Below are positions 5,581 through 8,557 of a DNA stretch of 8,557 bases, one piece after another. Every line of letters starts with the position of its first letter. Position 1 is the stretch's first letter. Below the pieces are notes generated by a model that was not told the DNA's origin, did not search any database, and was given only the letters and a program-made list of their open reading frames with translations. The translations under genes were made by a program, and so were the position numbers. Source of the stretch: RZYP01 sp964386405 (GTDB lineage: Bacteria; Bacillota; Negativicutes; Acidaminococcales; Acidaminococcaceae); the NCBI GenBank assembly GCA_964386405.1, contig CAYLRW010000063.1, positions 1 to 8,557 on the forward strand, read 5' to 3'.

Positions 5581-6378
5581 ATGGGGGATACTACAGTGTT
5601 GACAGCTTTCAGTGAACGTTTGGGCAGATTAATATTGCGTTCTTGTGCCAGTACAGGCCGCATTGTGATATTATTTTTTGATACCTGTGCGAGGCTGCGT
5701 CATGCTGATTTGCGTGAAACCATCAGACAAATGGCTAGATTGGGAGCAGATTCGCTGCCAATAGTGCTGATGACGATTATGTTTACAGGTATGGTCCTCG
5801 CTGTGCAGACTTCTAAAGAATTTGTACGTTTTGGCGCTGCGTCATCTGTTGGCGGTGTGGTAGCTATCGCTATGGGACGTGAGCTGGCACCGGTTTTGAC
5901 AGGTGTGGTCGTAGCAGGCCGCGTAGGTGCAGCCATTGCCGCAGAGATAGGCACGATGAAAGTCACGGAACAGATTGATGCTCTCCGTGTGATGGCTACT
6001 AATCCTACTACTTATCTCGTTGTGCCCCGCTTTTTGGCAGCGGTATTGATGATGCCGATTCTGGTTGTCTTTGCTAATGCGATCGGCAGTATTGGCGGTT
6101 GGCTGGTAGCAACAAACTATGCAAATATCAGCAGTTTTACCTATACCAATTCCATTAGGGTTTTTATGGAGCCTTTTGATATGGTCGGCGGCATGATTAA
6201 AGCTGCCGTTTTCGGTGCAATTATTGCAATTGTCGGCTGTCATAAAGGACTGCATACCAGGCAGGGTGCCGAGGGTGTAGGCATCTCAACCACGGCTGCT
6301 GTTGTATTATCTATTATTTTGATCTTTATCAGCAATTATTTCCTTTCTATAATCCTTTTCGTCAGCGGAGGTAAGTAA
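5581..6378 (+). CDS. mlaE: Phospholipid ABC transporter permease, MlaE family
   Basis: This 265-residue inner-membrane permease belongs to the MlaE family, which with the MlaF ATPase and MCE protein MlaD moves glycerophospholipids between the inner and outer membranes. The family signature is clear: GRELAPVLTGVVVAGRVG (residues 99-116), AAEIGTMKVTEQIDAL (120-135), VVPR (147-150) and the C-terminal GCHKGLHTRQGAEGVG (219-234). Hydrophobic segments lie at about 58-78, 88-112, 150-178, 205-222 and 240-262, with an amphipathic start at about 12-38. The length is typical. The start is uncertain: the ATG at 5581 has only a weak upstream site, while the GTG at 5596 (giving VLTAFSERLG) has GGGGGA at 5583-5588 seven bases before it. 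It is the first gene of the mla operon and its stop abuts the mlaF start. Confidence 0.95.
   Translation: MGDTTVLTAFSERLGRLILRSCASTGRIVILFFDTCARLRHADLRETIRQMARLGADSLPIVLMTIMFTGMVLAVQTSKEFVRFGAASSVGGVVAIAMGRELAPVLTGVVVAGRVGAAIAAEIGTMKVTEQIDALRVMATNPTTYLVVPRFLAAVLMMPILVVFANAIGSIGGWLVATNYANISSFTYTNSIRVFMEPFDMVGGMIKAAVFGAIIAIVGCHKGLHTRQGAEGVGISTTAAVVLSIILIFISNYFLSIILFVSGGK
6367..6372 (+). promoter_or_regulatory. Ribosome binding site of mlaF, supporting a GTG start
   Basis: GGAGGT inside the last codons of mlaE lies 6 bases before the GTG at 6379. This supports the rare start codon directly after the mlaE stop and implies coupled translation. Confidence 0.75.
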
Positions 6379-7152
6379 GTGTCTGGCTATGTTATTGAAT
6401 TCCAAAATGTGAATATGGTTTTTGGTAAAAAAGCAATTTTGAAAGATGTTTCTTTTACTGTCAGTAAAGGCGAAACACTTGCTGTTATTGGCCCTAGCGG
6501 CAGCGGTAAAAGTACGATATTACGCTTGCTTATAGGCTTATTGGAGCCGACAGAGGGCAAGATACTTATCAATGGTCAGGATGTAAGCCAGTTTGATGAA
6601 GATCACTGGAATGTACTGCGCCAAAAGATGGGGATGGTCTTTCAATATTCTGCTCTTTTCGATTTTTTGACTGTCGGCGAGAATGTGGCTTTTGGTCTGC
6701 GGCAGCATACTGAATTGAGTGAAGCAGAAATTCAGAAGATTGTTGCAGAAAGGTTGGAACAGGTTGGTTTGCCTGGCACACAGGCTGCTTATCCTGCTGA
6801 GCTTTCCGGCGGCATGAAAAAAAGAGTCAGTCTGGCCAGGGCAACAGCGCTGCAACCGGGAATAGTCCTTTATGATGAACCGACAGCCGGGCTGGACCCG
6901 ATTATGTCGGAGAATATTAATGAACTGATAGTGAAGACCAGACAAAACATGGGAGTGACTTCGATTCTGGTTACGCATGATATGCATTCTGTTTTTAAAG
7001 TTGCCGATAGAATTGCTCTTCTATATGATACGCGGATTGATGCCATGGGTACAGCTGAAGAAATTAGAAATAATCCGCATCCAGTTTTACAACAATTTAT
7101 TAATGGACAGAATTTACCGCATAAGGGAGAAGGGGGGCAGACCAAAGAATGA
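6379..7152 (+). CDS. mlaF: Phospholipid ABC transporter ATP-binding protein, MlaF family
   Basis: This 257-residue cytoplasmic ATPase powers the MlaE permease. All ABC motifs are intact: Walker A GPSGSGKST (residues 38-46), Q-loop Gln89 in MVFQYSALFD, signature LSGGM (142-146), Walker B IVLYDE (162-167) with the D-loop AGLD, and H-loop His200 in VTHDM. The MVFQYSALFDFLTVGENVAF stretch and SGGMKKRVSLARA are characteristic of the MlaF (Ttg2A-like) subgroup rather than of other importers. Translation starts at GTG immediately after the mlaE stop. The end overlaps mlaD by four bases (ATGA), so E, F and D are probably made in fixed proportion. No gene for the STAS protein MlaB, which assists MlaF in E. 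coli, lies in the operon. Confidence 0.96.
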   Translation: MSGYVIEFQNVNMVFGKKAILKDVSFTVSKGETLAVIGPSGSGKSTILRLLIGLLEPTEGKILINGQDVSQFDEDHWNVLRQKMGMVFQYSALFDFLTVGENVAFGLRQHTELSEAEIQKIVAERLEQVGLPGTQAAYPAELSGGMKKRVSLARATALQPGIVLYDEPTAGLDPIMSENINELIVKTRQNMGVTSILVTHDMHSVFKVADRIALLYDTRIDAMGTAEEIRNNPHPVLQQFINGQNLPHKGEGGQTKE

Positions 7153-8423
7153 AAGGAACCAGTGAAGTAAAAGTAGGGGCAGTGGCACTGGGCGCTTTGG
7201 CTATTTTTATCGCAATTATCTCCTTCTTGGGAACTTTTTCCTTTGCCGGCAGCGGGTATAGGATGTCAGTTCTTTATGACCAGGTAGGCGGACTGAAAGA
7301 AGGCCATGTGGTTCGCTATGCAGGTGTCGACATTGGCACTGTCAGGGCTGTCAATGTGGACGGTAATAAAGTGCACGCTGTTTTGAAGATTAAGGAAGGC
7401 ATCAAGATACCGCAAGGTTCTAATTTCTCTATTGGATCTGACGGTATGTTGGGAGAAAAATTTGTCGCTATTTTGCCGCCTGCCAAAATGGATGGCCGGT
7501 ATATTGAACCAGGCGAGGAAGTGCAGGGCACTCAGGGCGGAGGACTTGATGAATTTATGGCATCTTCGGCAAAGGTCCTTGAAAAAGTTGAAGGCATTGC
7601 TGACGCCTTGAATAATGTGCTGGGCGACAAGGAAGTGCAGAAATCAATGCGTGATGGTTTCCTTAATGCACGCGATATCAGTACTAATCTCAATACTTTC
7701 AGCAGGGTTATGGCGGAAACAGCAGTCGACAACCAGAAGGATATGACTATCATGATCAGCCAGCTGAGTCAGATGGCTGAACGCATGAACAGCGTGGCAA
7801 CCCATATGGATAGTATCATGACCGGAGCTGACAACAATGGCCAAAGCGGCAAAGATTTGGCTGCAATGGCTCAGAATTTGGCAACTGCAAGTGCACGTGT
7901 CGAGAAAATGACAGGTACCCTAGAGAAAGTCGTTACGGATCCGAAAACAGAAAAGGATTTGCGAGCGACCTTGCAAAATGCCAAAGAAACCAGCGAAAAG
8001 GCTAACCGCATGCTGACCACTTTGGAAACGGCACGTTTCCAGACAGAAGCGCTTTATAACGAAAAAAACAGCGACTGGCTGAGTAATATGGGAGTAACAC
8101 TCAGACCTAAAGATAACAGTTTTGTATATTTTGGTGCCTATGATATAGGTTCTAGAAACAAACTCGATCTGCAGTTTGGTCATGATATAGATGATTTTTC
8201 TATGCGTTTAGGCTCAATGCAGGGTAAATTGGGAGTGGGTTTTGATTATAGGGTAAATAATTCTTTGAAGCTTTTTACGGATGTCTATGACTTTGATGAA
8301 ACGAAGGTGAAAGTTGGCGGTGAATATATGTTCAGTCCGAATTTGTCTTTGATTGGTGAAAGCATGGATGTGACAGGGCGAGGCTCAGACAGCGCCTATG
8401 TCGGTGTTCGTACTTATTTCTAA
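7149..8423 (+). CDS. mlaD: MCE-domain protein MlaD with long helical stalk and C-terminal outer-membrane beta-barrel-like domain
   Basis: This 424-residue protein is more than twice the size of E. coli MlaD (about 183). The order seen is an N-terminal membrane anchor (about 9-32), an MCE domain (about 38-125, with YDQVGGLKEGHVVRYAGVDIG and the SDGMLGEKFV element), a long alpha-helical, heptad-like region (about 134-305, rich in Ala, Met, Ser and charged residues), then a beta-rich end (about 310-424) of alternating amphipathic strands with aromatic girdles (SFVYFGAYDI, KLGVGFDYRV, KVKVGGEYMF) and a terminal YVGVRTYF. A final Phe is a typical Bam recognition feature of outer-membrane barrels. 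MlaD holds lipids in the MlaFE complex; a barrel at the end would let it reach the outer membrane without MlaC or MlaA. Such an MlaD is reported for Veillonella parvula. AGGGGGG at 7131-7137 serves as ribosome binding site. No terminator follows directly. Confidence 0.94.
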   Translation: MKGTSEVKVGAVALGALAIFIAIISFLGTFSFAGSGYRMSVLYDQVGGLKEGHVVRYAGVDIGTVRAVNVDGNKVHAVLKIKEGIKIPQGSNFSIGSDGMLGEKFVAILPPAKMDGRYIEPGEEVQGTQGGGLDEFMASSAKVLEKVEGIADALNNVLGDKEVQKSMRDGFLNARDISTNLNTFSRVMAETAVDNQKDMTIMISQLSQMAERMNSVATHMDSIMTGADNNGQSGKDLAAMAQNLATASARVEKMTGTLEKVVTDPKTEKDLRATLQNAKETSEKANRMLTTLETARFQTEALYNEKNSDWLSNMGVTLRPKDNSFVYFGAYDIGSRNKLDLQFGHDIDDFSMRLGSMQGKLGVGFDYRVNNSLKLFTDVYDFDETKVKVGGEYMFSPNLSLIGESMDVTGRGSDSAYVGVRTYF

Positions 8424-8557
8424 TTCAGGTTTAGAAACTGATGGCGGTCATGTTGAGGGCAGTCGAGACAGCTAGTTTCAGGAAGTATTGTCAATGGGCA
8501 AAGAGCTCCTCTGGCCCCTTCCACACGCGACAATTCGCCAGCGAAGCAGGCGGTCGC
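8424..8557 (+). other. GC-rich structured tail of unknown nature, possible interspersed repeat
   Basis: This stretch after mlaD is about 54% GC overall and about 65% over the last 57 bases, higher than the AT-rich gaps elsewhere in the window. It contains several inverted repeats: GAAACT (8434-8439) with AGTTTC (8474-8479); GGGC (8496-8499) and AGAG (8502-8505) with CTCT (8509-8512) and GCCC (8514-8517); and GCGAC (8527-8531) and CGCC (8536-8539) with GGCG (8549-8552) and GTCGC (8553-8557). The 7-mer GGCGGTC occurs twice (8443 and 8549). A frame from the ATG at 8441 stays open to the window end for 39 codons but has no ribosome binding site and no recognisable product. It has the look of a repeated intergenic element or structured RNA, not a terminator, since no T-run follows the stems. 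The identity is unknown. Confidence 0.4.

Noticed and set aside
5842..6255. Long antisense open frame opposite mlaE
   Set aside because: Its product is rich in His, Cys and Gln with no family resemblance, and it is fully opposite a well-recognised permease; it is a codon-use artefact.
8441..8557. Open frame from the ATG at 8441 to the window end as the start of a new gene
   Set aside because: No ribosome binding site, no signal or family motif, and the sequence is dominated by inverted repeats; 39 open codons are easily found by chance in GC-rich DNA.
1..8557. CRISPR array, tRNA, rRNA or insertion sequence
   Set aside because: No regularly spaced direct repeats, no cloverleaf, no transposase motif and no terminal inverted repeats with target duplications were seen; the only unresolved part is the tail after 8424.

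Overview
The window carries seven protein-coding genes, all on the + strand, with short intergenic gaps and no stretch over 300 bases without a gene. Gene content points to a diderm Firmicute of class Negativicutes. The evidence is a Gram-positive-type murA followed directly by an Mbl/MreB-type actin, a SpoIVB-type (S55) peptidase domain, and an outer-membrane lipid-transport operon whose MlaD ends in an outer-membrane beta-barrel. That MlaD form is described in Veillonella. The moderate GC content and non-sporulating layout would fit an Acidaminococcaceae gut bacterium such as Phascolarctobacterium, but the genus is only a guess.

Layout: (1) 1-1818 holds the 3' part of murA (peptidoglycan precursor synthesis) followed 21 bases later by an mreB/mbl-type gene (cell shape). 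(2) 1819-3275 holds a hairpin region and a secreted AMIN plus phosphodiester-glycosidase protein. (3) 3276-3738 is a self-contained unit: a near-consensus sigma70 promoter, a strong ribosome binding site, a 112-residue secreted lipoyl/biotinyl-like domain that lacks the attachment lysine, and a strong intrinsic terminator. (4) 3757-5501 holds a secreted S55 (SpoIVB-type) peptidase-domain protein whose Ser and His blocks are in the opposite order from SpoIVB, followed by another strong terminator. (5) 5581-8423 is an mlaE-mlaF-mlaD operon with tightly coupled genes. (6) 8424-8557 is a GC-rich, hairpin-rich tail of unknown nature that runs off the window.

The shared theme is the cell envelope: cell wall synthesis and shape, then three exported proteins facing the periplasm, then the inner-to-outer-membrane phospholipid transporter. 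The most notable system is the transporter. No mlaA, mlaB or mlaC lies in the window, and MlaD itself has a membrane anchor, an MCE domain, a long helical stalk and a C-terminal beta-rich domain ending in Phe, so one protein could span the whole envelope. This architecture is already reported for Veillonella parvula, so here it is probably a relative rather than a new system. Less explained are the permuted S55 protein with its T-rich signal-peptide coding tract, the lone lipoyl-like exported domain, and the structured 3' tail.
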